Shown: positions 17,991-27,089, numbered from the stretch's first letter. The stretch is DNA of 64,000 bases from Ferdinandcohnia sp047246645 (GCF_047246645.1 NZ_JBFOKR010000011.1:62001-126000); one strand, 5' to 3'. The notes: generated by a model not told the origin, from the letters alone. A program made the numbers and translations.

Positions 17991-18290
17991 ATGTGTACGC
18001 AAATGCAGTAACCGTACCCTCAAATTTCAAAGAATACTAAGTGAGGGTACGCAAGAGCGGCATACGTACCTTCAGTGTTCGAAAAGTTAAAAGCGAGGGT
18101 AAGTAAGAGCGCCATAAGTACCGTCTGTATTCGAAAAGTTAAAAGTGAGGGTAAGCAAGAGCAACATTCGTACCGTCAGTGTTGGAAAGTTAAAAATGAG
18201 GGTACGCAAGATTCAGAACCGTACCCTCAAGGCTCAAAAAATAAAAAGTGAGGGGACGCAAGAATCAAATATGTCCCAAAAGATTCAAAA
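17991..18290. repeat. Tandem array 2, six hairpin units of 51-52 bp
   Basis: Units recur with GAGGGTA-type left arms at 18043, 18095, 18147, 18198 and 18250, plus a decayed first unit near 17991; periods are 52, 52, 52, 51 and 52 bp. The best unit has a perfect 10-bp inverted repeat (TGAGGGTACG, 13-nt gap, CGTACCCTCA). The last unit reads GGGGAC/GTCCC, so a T-A pair is replaced by G-C in both arms. Spacers read AAAGTTAAAA or similar. The array fills the gap between the suf terminator and the yunF ribosome site. Confidence 0.88.
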
Positions 18291-18306
18291 GATCCGAGGT
18301 GAAAAC

Positions 18307-19155
18307 ATGATTTATGTTGGGGTAACCGGATGGGGAGACCATGACAGTTTATATGCAGCAGGTACTTCTACTGGAGATAAGCTTAAGGAGTATGCTGGTC
18401 ATTTTCCGATTGTTGAGGTAGATTCCTCGTTTTACGCAATCCAACCAAAACGTAATGTGGAAAAATGGGTTAAAGACACTCCTGAATCATTTCAGTTCAT
18501 TGTAAAAGCCTATCAAGGTATGACGGGGCATCAACGAGGTGATATTCCATTTGAGAGTAAGGAACTAATGTTTGAGGCGTTTCGTCTATCCCTAGAACCT
18601 TATATAGAGGCTGATAAGCTCTCAATGGTATTATTTCAATTTCCACCGTGGTATGATTGTAAACGTGAGAATGTAGAATACCTACGATGGTGCAAAAATC
18701 AAATGGGGGATATTCCAGTGGCACTGGAGTTTCGCCATCAATCATGGTTTTCACCATCATTACGTGATAAAACATTAACTTTTATGAAAGATGAAGGTTG
18801 GATACATAGTATATGTGACGAACCTCAAGCTGGCAGTAGTTCAATTCCTATTGTGCTACAACCTACTAGCAAAGAAAAAACGTTGATTCGATTTCATGGT
18901 AGAAATGTTCATGGATGGACGAAGCCGAAAGAAGGTAACTGGCGTGATGTCCGATATCTATATAGGTATAATGAAAAAGAACTCTCCGAGTGGATGGAAT
19001 ATGTAAATAAGCTATCCAAAGAAAGTGAAGAACTATTTTTATTATTTAATAATAATTCAGGTGGAGATGCGGCTGATAACGCTAAGCAATTTATAGACAT
19101 GCTAGGAATCCAGTATACTGGTTTAGCACCACGCCAACTCGACTTTTTCAGCTAA
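18307..19155 (+). CDS. yunF: DUF72 family protein YunF
   Basis: This 282-residue protein of the DUF72 family (TIM-barrel-like, related to YecE) begins MIYVGVTGWGDHDSLY and has the conserved VEVDSSFYAIQ and ALEFRHQSWF segments. Biochemical function is unknown. The ATG at 18307 follows CGAGGTG. No obvious promoter remains between array 2 and the start, so either the promoter lies within the array or the array is transcribed as the leader. yunD follows by 19 nt. Confidence 0.88.
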   Translation: MIYVGVTGWGDHDSLYAAGTSTGDKLKEYAGHFPIVEVDSSFYAIQPKRNVEKWVKDTPESFQFIVKAYQGMTGHQRGDIPFESKELMFEAFRLSLEPYIEADKLSMVLFQFPPWYDCKRENVEYLRWCKNQMGDIPVALEFRHQSWFSPSLRDKTLTFMKDEGWIHSICDEPQAGSSSIPIVLQPTSKEKTLIRFHGRNVHGWTKPKEGNWRDVRYLYRYNEKELSEWMEYVNKLSKESEELFLLFNNNSGGDAADNAKQFIDMLGIQYTGLAPRQLDFFS

Positions 19156-19174
19156 ATTGTTTGGAGATGAAGAC

Positions 19175-20566
19175 ATGATTGAGACGGTTCATATTTATCA
19201 TACGAATGATTTGCATAGTCATTTTGATAGGTGGCCAAAGATAACAAAGTATGTTAACGAGATGAGAGAAATACATACTAAAGAGAAAGAGCAGATGTTA
19301 TTGATGGATATTGGCGATCATATGGATCGTTTTCATCCAATTTCCGAAGCGACGTTCGGAAAGTTGAATGTCCAGCTTTTAAACCAGCTTGGTTATGATT
19401 ATGCTACAATCGGCAATAACGAGGGGATAACTATGTCCTATGAACAACTTGATTCTCTTTATGAAGATGCACAGTTTAAGGTACTATTGGCCAACCTGTT
19501 TGATAGACAAGGAAACCTTCCAAATTGGGCAATCCCATATGATATACATACTCTTCCTAGTGGTTTTAAAATAGGGATAATAGGGCTTACTGTGCACTAC
19601 ATTGCGTTATATAAATTACTAGGATGGAATATTAAGGATCCATTTATTGTTTTAAAAGAAACAGTAGATGAACTTACACCCAAAACAGACATGATTCTTC
19701 TTTTATCTCATCTTGGTATAAATGAAGATGAGCAAATCGCTGCTGATTTTCCTGATGTAGATGTTATTCTCGGGGGACATACCCACCATTTACTAGAGAA
19801 TGGTAGAAAAATAAATAATACTTTGCTTTGTTGTGCTCAAAAGTACGGTAATTATTTAGGCCATGTAAAACTGGATATTGATTTAACTACCAAAACTCTA
19901 ATAAAAAGTGAAGCAAATGTAATCCAAACTGATGGACTCGAGGATTGCAAGGACACACAAAAAGTCATTAATCAATATACAAAAGAAAGTATGGAGTATC
20001 TACATAATGACATTATTACAGAACTAAAAGAAGAATTATCAATAGATTGGTTTTCGGATTCTACTTTTGGCACTTTCCTGGCAAAGGTGTTACGAGAATG
20101 GTGTGAGGGTGACATCTCCATGGTTAATGCAGGAATACTGCTTGAATCATTACCGAAAGGTACTGTTACTCGAGGCGATTTACATCGCGTTTGTCCACAT
20201 CCAATTAATCCATGTAAGGTACATCTCAAAGGGGACCAGTTAAAAGAAATCATTTTACAGGCGAATACAGAAAAGATGGAGAGATTAGAAATTAAAGGCC
20301 TTGGTTTTCGTGGTAAAGTGATGGGCAAAATGGTGTATGATGGCGTAGAGTTGATGGCAACAGAACTTTCTGATGGGATGAAGCATATAACAGAAATCAA
20401 AATTAATGGTGAAGAGATTGATCCTGATAGAATATACTCTGTTGCAACAATAGATATGTTTACATTCGGAATGCTGTTCCCAGAAATCCGAGATGCAAAG
20501 GATAAAAAGTATTTTATGCCTGAAATGCTAAGAGATCTTTTAGCACACTATTTAAAGAAAAATTAA
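19175..20566 (+). CDS. yunD: Metallophosphatase / 5'-nucleotidase-like protein YunD
   Basis: This 463-residue protein has an N-terminal metallophosphatase domain (YHTNDLHSHFDRW, DIGDHMDR, GNNE and GGHTHH metal-ligand motifs) and a C-terminal 5'-nucleotidase domain from about residue 290. There is no signal peptide, so unlike most UshA-type enzymes it should act in the cytoplasm. The ATG at 19175 has GGAGA 7 nt upstream; a TTG at 19157 is less likely. It is probably co-transcribed with yunF. The exact substrate is unknown. Confidence 0.88.
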   Translation: MIETVHIYHTNDLHSHFDRWPKITKYVNEMREIHTKEKEQMLLMDIGDHMDRFHPISEATFGKLNVQLLNQLGYDYATIGNNEGITMSYEQLDSLYEDAQFKVLLANLFDRQGNLPNWAIPYDIHTLPSGFKIGIIGLTVHYIALYKLLGWNIKDPFIVLKETVDELTPKTDMILLLSHLGINEDEQIAADFPDVDVILGGHTHHLLENGRKINNTLLCCAQKYGNYLGHVKLDIDLTTKTLIKSEANVIQTDGLEDCKDTQKVINQYTKESMEYLHNDIITELKEELSIDWFSDSTFGTFLAKVLREWCEGDISMVNAGILLESLPKGTVTRGDLHRVCPHPINPCKVHLKGDQLKEIILQANTEKMERLEIKGLGFRGKVMGKMVYDGVELMATELSDGMKHITEIKINGEEIDPDRIYSVATIDMFTFGMLFPEIRDAKDKKYFMPEMLRDLLAHYLKKN

Positions 20567-20664
20567 TAAAAATTTATATTTTTTACAATTAGTTGGCGAA
20601 TACCTATTTCTTACACAAATTTCTTAAGGATACATAAATTAATTAGGAAAGGAGTGTGCTAGGA

Positions 20665-20967
20665 ATGGTTTCAATGACACCAATACTAATTGATAATCAT
20701 CAATTTACAGCCATTACCGTTAAGCTGCCTAAGACTAACTTTATGGCCGTAACAAATGACAATGGCTATATAATGTGTGGTGCGCTCGATGTCGCATTAC
20801 TGAATGAAAAACTGAAGGACAGAGGTATAATTGCTGGTAGGGCTGTAGGTGTAAGAACAATAGAGCAATTACTTGAAGCTCCACTCGAGTCAATTACAAT
20901 TGAAGCAGAAAATCGGGGGATTACTGTTGGAATGAAAGGCAAAGACGCTCTTTTAAAGATGCTGTAA
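20665..20967 (+). CDS. yunC: DUF1805 protein YunC
   Basis: This 100-residue protein closely matches the YunC family, with GYIMCGALDVALLNEKLKDR and GIIAGRAVGVRTI segments. Function is unknown. The ATG at 20665 follows AAAGGAG with about 10 nt spacing. A cysteine in the MCGALD stretch is the only obvious reactive residue. The next gene, yunB, is 200 bp away with its own signals. Confidence 0.88.
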   Translation: MVSMTPILIDNHQFTAITVKLPKTNFMAVTNDNGYIMCGALDVALLNEKLKDRGIIAGRAVGVRTIEQLLEAPLESITIEAENRGITVGMKGKDALLKML

Positions 20968-21167
20968 AGGCTATTATTAAGCTGCCGAAATAAAAAAAGG
21001 ATAACCCCGGACTTTCTTTTATTCGCGGGCTTTTTGTTTTGAGTCGGTCTACTTTTACAGGTTCTTAAAGATAAAATTTGAGAAGGTAAGTCACACTTTA
21101 AAAATAAAATAATAAGCGTACATCCCCTCTTGCTTGCATACATATAGCTTGTAAGGGGGGATTTCAC

Positions 21168-21914
21168 TTGGCGAAATACAGAGGTCGCCTGCCACAAAGA
21201 AGAAAAGGGCCTTTACCTTTTCGATATGTCTTTTTATTAACATTTGTCTTTTTTATTATATCAACTGCTTCAGGCTTATTTATCATTAACAAGGCAATTG
21301 AACCAGCTTTAATGGAGTATGCAAAAACAGAAACGCAAAAAATTGCAAACACTGTAATTAAAAATGCAATTAATCAACAAATAAGTGAAGAAGAATTAGT
21401 TCAAGATGAGTTGGTCATAACCAATGAAAATGGTGAAATTATAAACTTTAATACACAAACAATAAATAAAATGGCTACAAAGACGCTAGGAAACATTGAG
21501 AAATATTTAAAATATGTAAGTGAAGGTGAAATAAATAAAATTCAGTATCCTGATATTGAATTAGAGACTGATAGTGCACAAACCGGGTTTGTATTTAAGG
21601 TGCCATTAGGGGAAGCAACCAACAATGCTTTACTAGGGAACTTAGGTCCCCAAATTCCAATCCGGTTTCATATGATTGGTTTTGCATCTACTACTCCAGA
21701 GACTCGCATTGATGAATGGGGAATTAACAATGCGTGGTTACATGTTGATGTAGTAGCAACAGTCACTATGCAAGTAATACTACCCTTTTCAACTGGAGAA
21801 GTTGAAATTAAAACGCCTATTCCTGTAATAAGCCAAAATATCAGAGGAGACGTACCGCAGTTCTACAATAATGGTGGGGACTCAGCACCTTCAATTGAAG
21901 TTCCCATAGATTGA
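21168..21914 (+). CDS. yunB: Sporulation protein YunB
   Basis: This 248-residue protein has a short basic N-terminus, one transmembrane helix at about residues 18-42, and a large extracytoplasmic domain that ends in VPID. It matches B. subtilis YunB, annotated as a sporulation protein. The TTG at 21168 is supported by AAGGGGGGA just upstream. It is preceded by a ~200-bp spacer and followed directly by the lysine riboswitch promoter, whose -35 region begins 25 bp after the stop codon. Confidence 0.85.
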   Translation: MAKYRGRLPQRRKGPLPFRYVFLLTFVFFIISTASGLFIINKAIEPALMEYAKTETQKIANTVIKNAINQQISEEELVQDELVITNENGEIINFNTQTINKMATKTLGNIEKYLKYVSEGEINKIQYPDIELETDSAQTGFVFKVPLGEATNNALLGNLGPQIPIRFHMIGFASTTPETRIDEWGINNAWLHVDVVATVTMQVILPFSTGEVEIKTPIPVISQNIRGDVPQFYNNGGDSAPSIEVPID

Positions 21915-21938
21915 CAATAATTTATTTTACTAGAATAG

Positions 21939-21967
21939 TTGATTTCATATGGTAAAATCGTTATACT
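21939..21967 (+). promoter_or_regulatory. Promoter of the lysine riboswitch transcript
   Basis: TTGATT (21939-21944) and TATACT (21962-21967) are 17 bp apart, just upstream of the aptamer. A second TTGACA at 21911-21916 overlaps the yunB stop but lacks a good -10. Confidence 0.7.
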
Positions 21968-22004
21968 ACAAAAGGAATATAAAAAGTAAATAACATCACC
22001 TTAT

Positions 22005-22266
22005 CGGATCGATGAGGTAGAGGTGCGGAAAATAAAAGTAGGCTATGTGAGGATGACAACAATGACCTTAGCTGAAAGGATTTTCTGCCGAAGCAAATGT
22101 AACAAGTCACTGTTACTTTTGTTGGGGTTGCCCTGAAGAAGGGTAACACTGTCATTATGGATGCTTTTTATCTATAATGGAGGGCTACTGATCGTGATGG
22201 AGGATAACATAACATTACTGAGGGTAATGATAGTTATTTTCTATCATTACTCTCTTTTTATTTGTT
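22005..22266 (+). ncRNA. Lysine riboswitch (L-box) with terminator
   Basis: Lysine-aptamer elements occur in order: GAGGTAGAGGTGCG (22014-22027), CTGAAAGG, TGCCGAAGC, TTGGGGTTGCCCTGAAGAAGGGTAACACTGTCA, and the closing GGAGGGCTAC near 22179-22188. P1 pairs the GTAG at 22017-22020 with the CTAC at 22185-22188. A 14-bp terminator (GAGGGTAATGATAG with CTATCATTACTCTC, 22220-22233 and 22241-22254) ends in a T tract. Lysine binding should stop transcription of the downstream transporter. Confidence 0.95.
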
Positions 22267-22336
22267 CAAATTGGCAAATAATGTATCTTCTTCACACAGA
22301 AGCCTCCGTAAAAATAGTATTTGGGAGGAAAACTTC

Positions 22337-23917
22337 ATGTCTGGAACAATTTATTCATTAATTCCACCGATTATTGCACTTCTAATGGTCGTGTTAACAC
22401 GCAGGGTACTTCTATCTTTAGGAGTAGGGATTTTATCTGCAGCATTATTATTACATGGAAATCTACTAAGTGAAGGAATAGGTGTTTGGTTAAAGGAAGC
22501 TTTTCTAACACTTTGGACTAGTATAAAAGGAATCTTCGTTTCTGAGGGAGCCTTAAATACATGGAACGTATATATTATTCTATTTTTATTTTTATTAGGA
22601 ATTATAACTGCATTTATTTCAATTTCTGGTGGAAGCCGAGCATTCGGTGAGTGGGCACAAAAAAGGATAAAAACAAAAACAGGAGCACAATTACTAGCGG
22701 CTGTTTTGGGTATTATCATATTTATCGATGATTACTTTAATGCTTTGGCTGTTGGACAAGTAAGTCGTCCATTAACAGATCGTAACAACGTTTCACGTGC
22801 AAAACTGGCGTATATAATAGATTCAACCTCTGCACCAATTTGTGTGGTGTCACCAATTTCTAGCTGGGGTGCTTATATTATTGCAATATTAGCACCGATT
22901 TTAGCAGCACATGGTATGAGTGAGATGTCACCATTATCTGCATTTGTACAAATGATACCGATGAACTTATATGTAATTACAGCTATCTTAATGGTCATTG
23001 GAGTAGCGGTATTTAATGTTAATATAGGCAGTATGAAAGTTCATGAAAAAAGAGCTTTAGAAACAGGAGTAGTTATAGACCCTGCAAAGCCAGTCCTTGG
23101 AGAACTAAAACAAGAACTCCCAGTGAGTGCAAAAGGAACAGTTGGGGATCTTGTATGGCCAATTATTGCTTTAGTGATTGGGACTGTAGGTTCATTTTTA
23201 TGGACAGGTTATAAAGCATCAGAAGGAAATGTTTCAATCCTTACAATCTTTGAAAATACTGATGTAACGACTTCACTTGTCGTGGGTGGTTTATTAGGTA
23301 TTATTGTTACACTTGGATTGTTCTTCGTTCAAGTATATGTAAAAAATGGAGTTAGTATCAGTATTTTACCTAAAGGTATTGTAGAAGGTATAAAGTCAAT
23401 GCTTCCTGCGGTATATATTTTACTTTTTGCATGGGTTATTGTCGATTTAATTGGACAGCTTGAGACTGGAACCTACTTAGCGGGTAAGGTTGAGGACTGG
23501 AATGTGAATGTTGCATTTTTACCGGTTATCTTATTTGTTGTAGCAGGTATTATGGCATTTGCTACAGGTACGTCTTGGGGAACATTCGGAATGATGTTAC
23601 CGATAGCTGGAGAAATAGTTGCAGCTTCTGATGTGACTTTACTATTACCTGCATTAGCGGCAGTACTGGCAGGTGCAGTATTTGGAGACCATTGCTCTCC
23701 TATATCTGATACAACGATACTTTCATCTACTGGAGCAGGTAGCCATCACATTGACCATGTTATGACTCAGTTACCTTATGCTTTAACATCTGCAGTAATA
23801 TCAGCAATTGGTTATGTAGTACTAGGTCTTACAGGCAGTACAGTACTAGGGGTCCTAGTAGCTGTGGTATTACTTATAGCTTTCATTTTCACTATGAAAA
23901 ACAGAGAAACTATCTAA
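22337..23917 (+). CDS. NhaC-superfamily transporter, probable lysine transporter
   Basis: This 526-residue protein has about 11-12 membrane helices and the Na+/H+ antiporter (NhaC) domain, with the conserved FIDDYFNALAVGQVSRPLTD segment and the C-terminal GDHCSPISDTTILSSTGAG motif. A lysine riboswitch directly upstream argues for lysine rather than simple Na+/H+ exchange; lysine-riboswitch-linked NhaC proteins have been proposed as lysine transporters. Direction of transport is not shown by sequence. The ATG at 22337 follows TTGGGAGG; an upstream in-frame start at 22262 lies inside the terminator stem. Confidence 0.88.
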   Translation: MSGTIYSLIPPIIALLMVVLTRRVLLSLGVGILSAALLLHGNLLSEGIGVWLKEAFLTLWTSIKGIFVSEGALNTWNVYIILFLFLLGIITAFISISGGSRAFGEWAQKRIKTKTGAQLLAAVLGIIIFIDDYFNALAVGQVSRPLTDRNNVSRAKLAYIIDSTSAPICVVSPISSWGAYIIAILAPILAAHGMSEMSPLSAFVQMIPMNLYVITAILMVIGVAVFNVNIGSMKVHEKRALETGVVIDPAKPVLGELKQELPVSAKGTVGDLVWPIIALVIGTVGSFLWTGYKASEGNVSILTIFENTDVTTSLVVGGLLGIIVTLGLFFVQVYVKNGVSISILPKGIVEGIKSMLPAVYILLFAWVIVDLIGQLETGTYLAGKVEDWNVNVAFLPVILFVVAGIMAFATGTSWGTFGMMLPIAGEIVAASDVTLLLPALAAVLAGAVFGDHCSPISDTTILSSTGAGSHHIDHVMTQLPYALTSAVISAIGYVVLGLTGSTVLGVLVAVVLLIAFIFTMKNRETI

Positions 23918-23960
23918 AGAATACTATTCAAACTTTATTTAAGTATTCTGTATAATATGC

Positions 23961-23998
23961 TAGAGACAAAGGAAATAGAACCCTTTGTCTCTTTTTAT
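23961..23998 (+). terminator. Terminator of the NhaC-type gene
   Basis: An 11-bp stem (AGAGACAAAGG with CCTTTGTCTCT) is followed by TTTTTATT. Confidence 0.9.
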
Positions 23999-24174
23999 TG
24001 CTATAAAATATCATCTGTAAAATAACTTTTGACAGAAGGTAAAAGACTGGCTATACTAATAAATAGATTATATCAAAAAATCAGAATATATTAAAATTTC
24101 CAATTTCATTCTAGTGCTATTGTAATACTTAGAAAGAAAACACTAGAGTAAAATGGAGATGGGGAGGGTATTTC

Positions 24175-25698
24175 ATGGATAATCGTCCACAATGGGGAAC
24201 ACGTTTAGGCTTTATCTTAGCAGCAGTTGGTTCAGCAGTTGGTTTAGGTAACATTTGGCGTTTCCCTGCAGTCGCATATGAGAATGGAGGAGGGGCGTTC
24301 TTCCTACCATATCTATTTGCCTTATTAACTGCAGGTATTCCATTATTAATTATGGAATTTACAATCGGTCATAAATATCGTGGATCAGCTCCTCTTTCTT
24401 TATCAAGAGTAAGTAAAGGAAAAGAGTGGATTGGTTGGTGGCAGGTAGCAATCTCATTTGTAATTGCTACATATTATGCAGTAATTGTTGCATGGGCAAT
24501 GTCTTATTCAGTATTTTCATTTGGACAAAAGTGGGGAGACGACACTGGTGGCTTCCTAATGGGTGAATATCTGAATCGTATTGATTTAGCTGGTGGAGAA
24601 ATTGGTCAATTTGGTAGCCTGGTTCCAGGTGTACTTATTCCATTAATAATCGTTTGGGTAGTGGCTTTAGGTGTTCTTTTTGCAGGGGTTAAAAGAGGGA
24701 TTGAACTTGCAAACCGAATTATGATTCCTACGTTATTGGTATTATTCTTAATTATTGTTGTTCGTGCGATTACATTAGATGGTGCTGCTGAGGGACTTAA
24801 TGCATTCTTTACTCCAGATTGGTCTAAGATTGCTGACGGTAAAGTTTGGGTAGCAGCATATGGTCAGATTTTCTTTAGTTTATCTATTGCATTTGCTATT
24901 ATGATTACTTATTCAAGTTATCTTCCTAAGAAGTCCGATGTAACAAATAATGCTTTCATTACTGGATTTGCTAACTCAAGCTTTGAGTTACTAGCTGGTA
25001 TTGGGGTTTTCAGTATTTTAGGCTTTATGGCAGTACAACAAGGCGTGGGTGTAGATGAAGTTGTATCCGCTGGTGTAGGTCTAGCATTCGTCGTATTCCC
25101 ACAAATTATTAATGAATTACCAGCATTTAATGGATTCTTTGGATTCTTATTCTTTGGATCTCTTGTATTAGCAGGGTTAACATCATTAATTTCAATTGTT
25201 GAGACATTTGTAGCTGGTGTGCAGGAGAAGTTTAATATTTCTCGTACAAAATCAGTAGCTTTTGGCGGTGGTTTAGCTGCATTAATCTCTCTAGTGTTTG
25301 CTACCCAAGGTGGATTGTTCTTCCTTGATGCGGCAGACTACTTTATTAACAACTTTGGTGTTGCATTAGCCGGATTAATCGAGGTTGTCGCTATTGCTTG
25401 GTTTGCGAAAGAACTCAAAAATCTTCAAGACCATGCAGATGGTATTTCAGACATTAAGTTAGGGGCTTGGTGGAGATTAAGCTTAGGTGTGATTACACCT
25501 ATAGTTCTTGGTTACATGATGTTTGATAACCTACGCCAAAACCTTACTTCAGAATATGAAGGTTACCCAAGAGAGTTCTTATTCAATTGGGGATGGACAG
25601 TAGCAATTGGAGCAATTCTATTTGGTGCATTGTTCACAGTGAAGAAGTGGAACGCTGCAAAAGTTGAAGTGAAATCTAGCAAGGGGGTATCACAATAA
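24175..25698 (+). CDS. Neurotransmitter:sodium symporter (NSS) family transporter, large subunit
   Basis: This 507-residue protein has about 12 membrane helices. The NSS Na+/substrate site in helix 1 is visible in AAVGSAVGLGNIWRFP. The 3' end overlaps, by one base, a 35-codon gene that matches the MetS small subunit, so it is likely a methionine/alanine-type importer of the MetP/MetS kind described in Corynebacterium. That MetP is unrelated to the ABC permease at 9.7 kb. The ATG at 24175 has a GGGGAGGG site. Substrate is inferred only from the small subunit. Confidence 0.88.
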   Translation: MDNRPQWGTRLGFILAAVGSAVGLGNIWRFPAVAYENGGGAFFLPYLFALLTAGIPLLIMEFTIGHKYRGSAPLSLSRVSKGKEWIGWWQVAISFVIATYYAVIVAWAMSYSVFSFGQKWGDDTGGFLMGEYLNRIDLAGGEIGQFGSLVPGVLIPLIIVWVVALGVLFAGVKRGIELANRIMIPTLLVLFLIIVVRAITLDGAAEGLNAFFTPDWSKIADGKVWVAAYGQIFFSLSIAFAIMITYSSYLPKKSDVTNNAFITGFANSSFELLAGIGVFSILGFMAVQQGVGVDEVVSAGVGLAFVVFPQIINELPAFNGFFGFLFFGSLVLAGLTSLISIVETFVAGVQEKFNISRTKSVAFGGGLAALISLVFATQGGLFFLDAADYFINNFGVALAGLIEVVAIAWFAKELKNLQDHADGISDIKLGAWWRLSLGVITPIVLGYMMFDNLRQNLTSEYEGYPREFLFNWGWTVAIGAILFGALFTVKKWNAAKVEVKSSKGVSQ

Positions 25699-25805
25699 TG
25701 GGTGTTAGTGCAATTGTGATGATGGTAATCGGAATTGTAATTATTTGGGGTGGCCTTGCAGCTAGTATTACACATGCTGTAAAAACTGCTAAAAAAGCAA
25801 AATAA
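25698..25805 (+). CDS. metS: MetS-like small subunit of the NSS transporter (35 aa)
   Basis: This tiny gene starts at the ATG overlapping the NSS stop codon (TAATG). The 35-residue product begins MGVSAIVMMVIGIVIIWGG, forming a single transmembrane helix, and ends in a basic tail (AVKTAKKAK). Length, position and the single-helix-plus-basic-tail form match the MetS-type small subunits needed by two-component NSS amino acid importers. AAGGGGG lies 10 nt upstream of the start. A strong terminator follows. Confidence 0.85.
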   Translation: MGVSAIVMMVIGIVIIWGGLAASITHAVKTAKKAK

Positions 25806-25840
25806 GAAAAGATATAAAAAGAGGGTCAATAAATTGAACG

Positions 25841-25877
25841 GAAAAAGCTGTGGTTGCTGTAACCACAGCTTTTCTAT
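25841..25877. terminator. Bidirectional terminator between metS and lytH
   Basis: A perfect 13-bp stem (AAAAGCTGTGGTT with AACCACAGCTTTT) serves the plus-strand NSS/metS unit and the minus-strand lytH gene. Confidence 0.88.
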
Positions 25878-25879
25878 TG

Positions 25880-26881
25880 TTATTTACGCTTCCGTTGCTG
25901 TCTTTCTGCTCTTTCCCAAGCTCTCAAATGAGGGTATGGATCAAATGACCACTCCGTGTAACCATTGTCTTTGTACATTCCATAATGTAAATGAGGTGGG
26001 AATTTTCCTGCTGTGCCAGGAGGTCCGTAACCAGAACTTCCGACTGAACCAATAATTGTTCCAGGCTCAACTACTTGACCAATAGCGATATCTTTTGCAA
26101 ATCCGTTCAAATGTGCAAAATAATGATACGTATTGTTTACGTCACGAATACCTATCCGCCAGCCCCCATAACGATTCCAACCCTTCATCTCAATTATTCC
26201 ATAAGATGTGGCTCTAACTGGTGTACCATAACTTGCGAAAATATCTGTCCCCTCATGAATTCTTCTGCCTCCCCAGCCTCGGGCATCCCCCCATGTATTC
26301 TTGTAACTATGGTTGTATCCTAAAGGTACAGGAAATGCATGTTTATCTAGATCCAAACTGCCATACGTTAAGTAAATTTTTACAATTCCCATAATTAAGG
26401 AAACTGATTTGTCCCGCTTGTAATAATTCCATAAAGCAATTTTTATATTATCCATATCGGTTCCGTAGGAAAGAATTTGCTCAGCAATAGCAAAAAGTAT
26501 ATCTTCATCATTTGTTTGTTCCGCTTTGCCATCTCCGTTCCCATCTACGCCTATTCCACCGAATAACTGAATGCTATGTGGATTTGTGTCATTTGGATCA
26601 GGATTCAAAGCACCAGACCAAACTTCGGGTTTTATATAAATACCAATTAACCCTGATTCCTTTGGAATATCTTTTCTAGCACGACGTATACTTCTTTCGT
26701 ATTGATCAATAGCCGCAAAATAATACCATGGAATTTGTGTCACTACTTCCATTTTGTTATAAAGATTCATTCGATTCTCGAAAATGTTTTGCTGGTCATC
26801 TTCAGCGCGTATCATCGTGGGAAAACCAGAAAGTAGTAAAAAGAAAACAACTAGTAGTACTAAATTATTCTTCACGCACAT
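25880..26881 (-). CDS. lytH: Sporulation L-Ala-D-Glu endopeptidase LytH (M23 family)
   Basis: This 333-residue secreted peptidase has an N-terminal signal peptide (~residues 1-26). The M23 (lysostaphin-type) catalytic domain fills the C-terminal part, with zinc ligands in RRIHEGTDIF and PPHLHYG. B. subtilis LytH (YunA) trims peptide side chains of spore cortex peptidoglycan to single L-alanine. Length and position beside lipA match. The ATG at 26881 has GGGAG upstream. An aspartate-rich segment (VDGNGDGKAEQTNDED) resembles a calcium-binding loop. Confidence 0.9.
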   Translation of the reverse strand: MCVKNNLVLLVVFFLLLSGFPTMIRAEDDQQNIFENRMNLYNKMEVVTQIPWYYFAAIDQYERSIRRARKDIPKESGLIGIYIKPEVWSGALNPDPNDTNPHSIQLFGGIGVDGNGDGKAEQTNDEDILFAIAEQILSYGTDMDNIKIALWNYYKRDKSVSLIMGIVKIYLTYGSLDLDKHAFPVPLGYNHSYKNTWGDARGWGGRRIHEGTDIFASYGTPVRATSYGIIEMKGWNRYGGWRIGIRDVNNTYHYFAHLNGFAKDIAIGQVVEPGTIIGSVGSSGYGPPGTAGKFPPHLHYGMYKDNGYTEWSFDPYPHLRAWERAERQQRKRK

Positions 26882-27059
26882 GTAAACTCCCTTCCATAAC
26901 AGGATACTAATTAAACTACGACAAAACGTTTTAGTCAGTATTAATAATCTTTTGATATTGTTAGTTTGTTAAAACAAAAAAATTTCATAATAACTAATTG
27001 TTGGAAGGAAATACAAACCCCTACAAAATGTTTGCACTACCCCAAAAAAGAACCAACAC

Positions 27060-27089
27060 TTGGATTCTTATCATTTTTATGAGTATAAT
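27060..27089 (+). promoter_or_regulatory. Probable promoter of lipA
   Basis: TTGGAT (27060-27065) and a perfect TATAAT (27084-27089) are 18 bp apart, 31 bp ahead of lipA. Confidence 0.6.

Noticed and set aside
18145..18306. N-terminal extension of yunF through array 2
   Set aside because: The added residues derive from the 52-bp repeats, and the ATG at 18307 has a proper ribosome site and the family N-terminus.
21003..21040. Possible terminator after yunC
   Set aside because: Only a four-base stem (CCCG/CGGG) with a large loop can form ahead of the T run; too weak to call.
22161..22361. Short open frame between the lysine aptamer and the NhaC gene
   Set aside because: It runs through the riboswitch terminator stem and the transporter ribosome site; it is non-coding leader.
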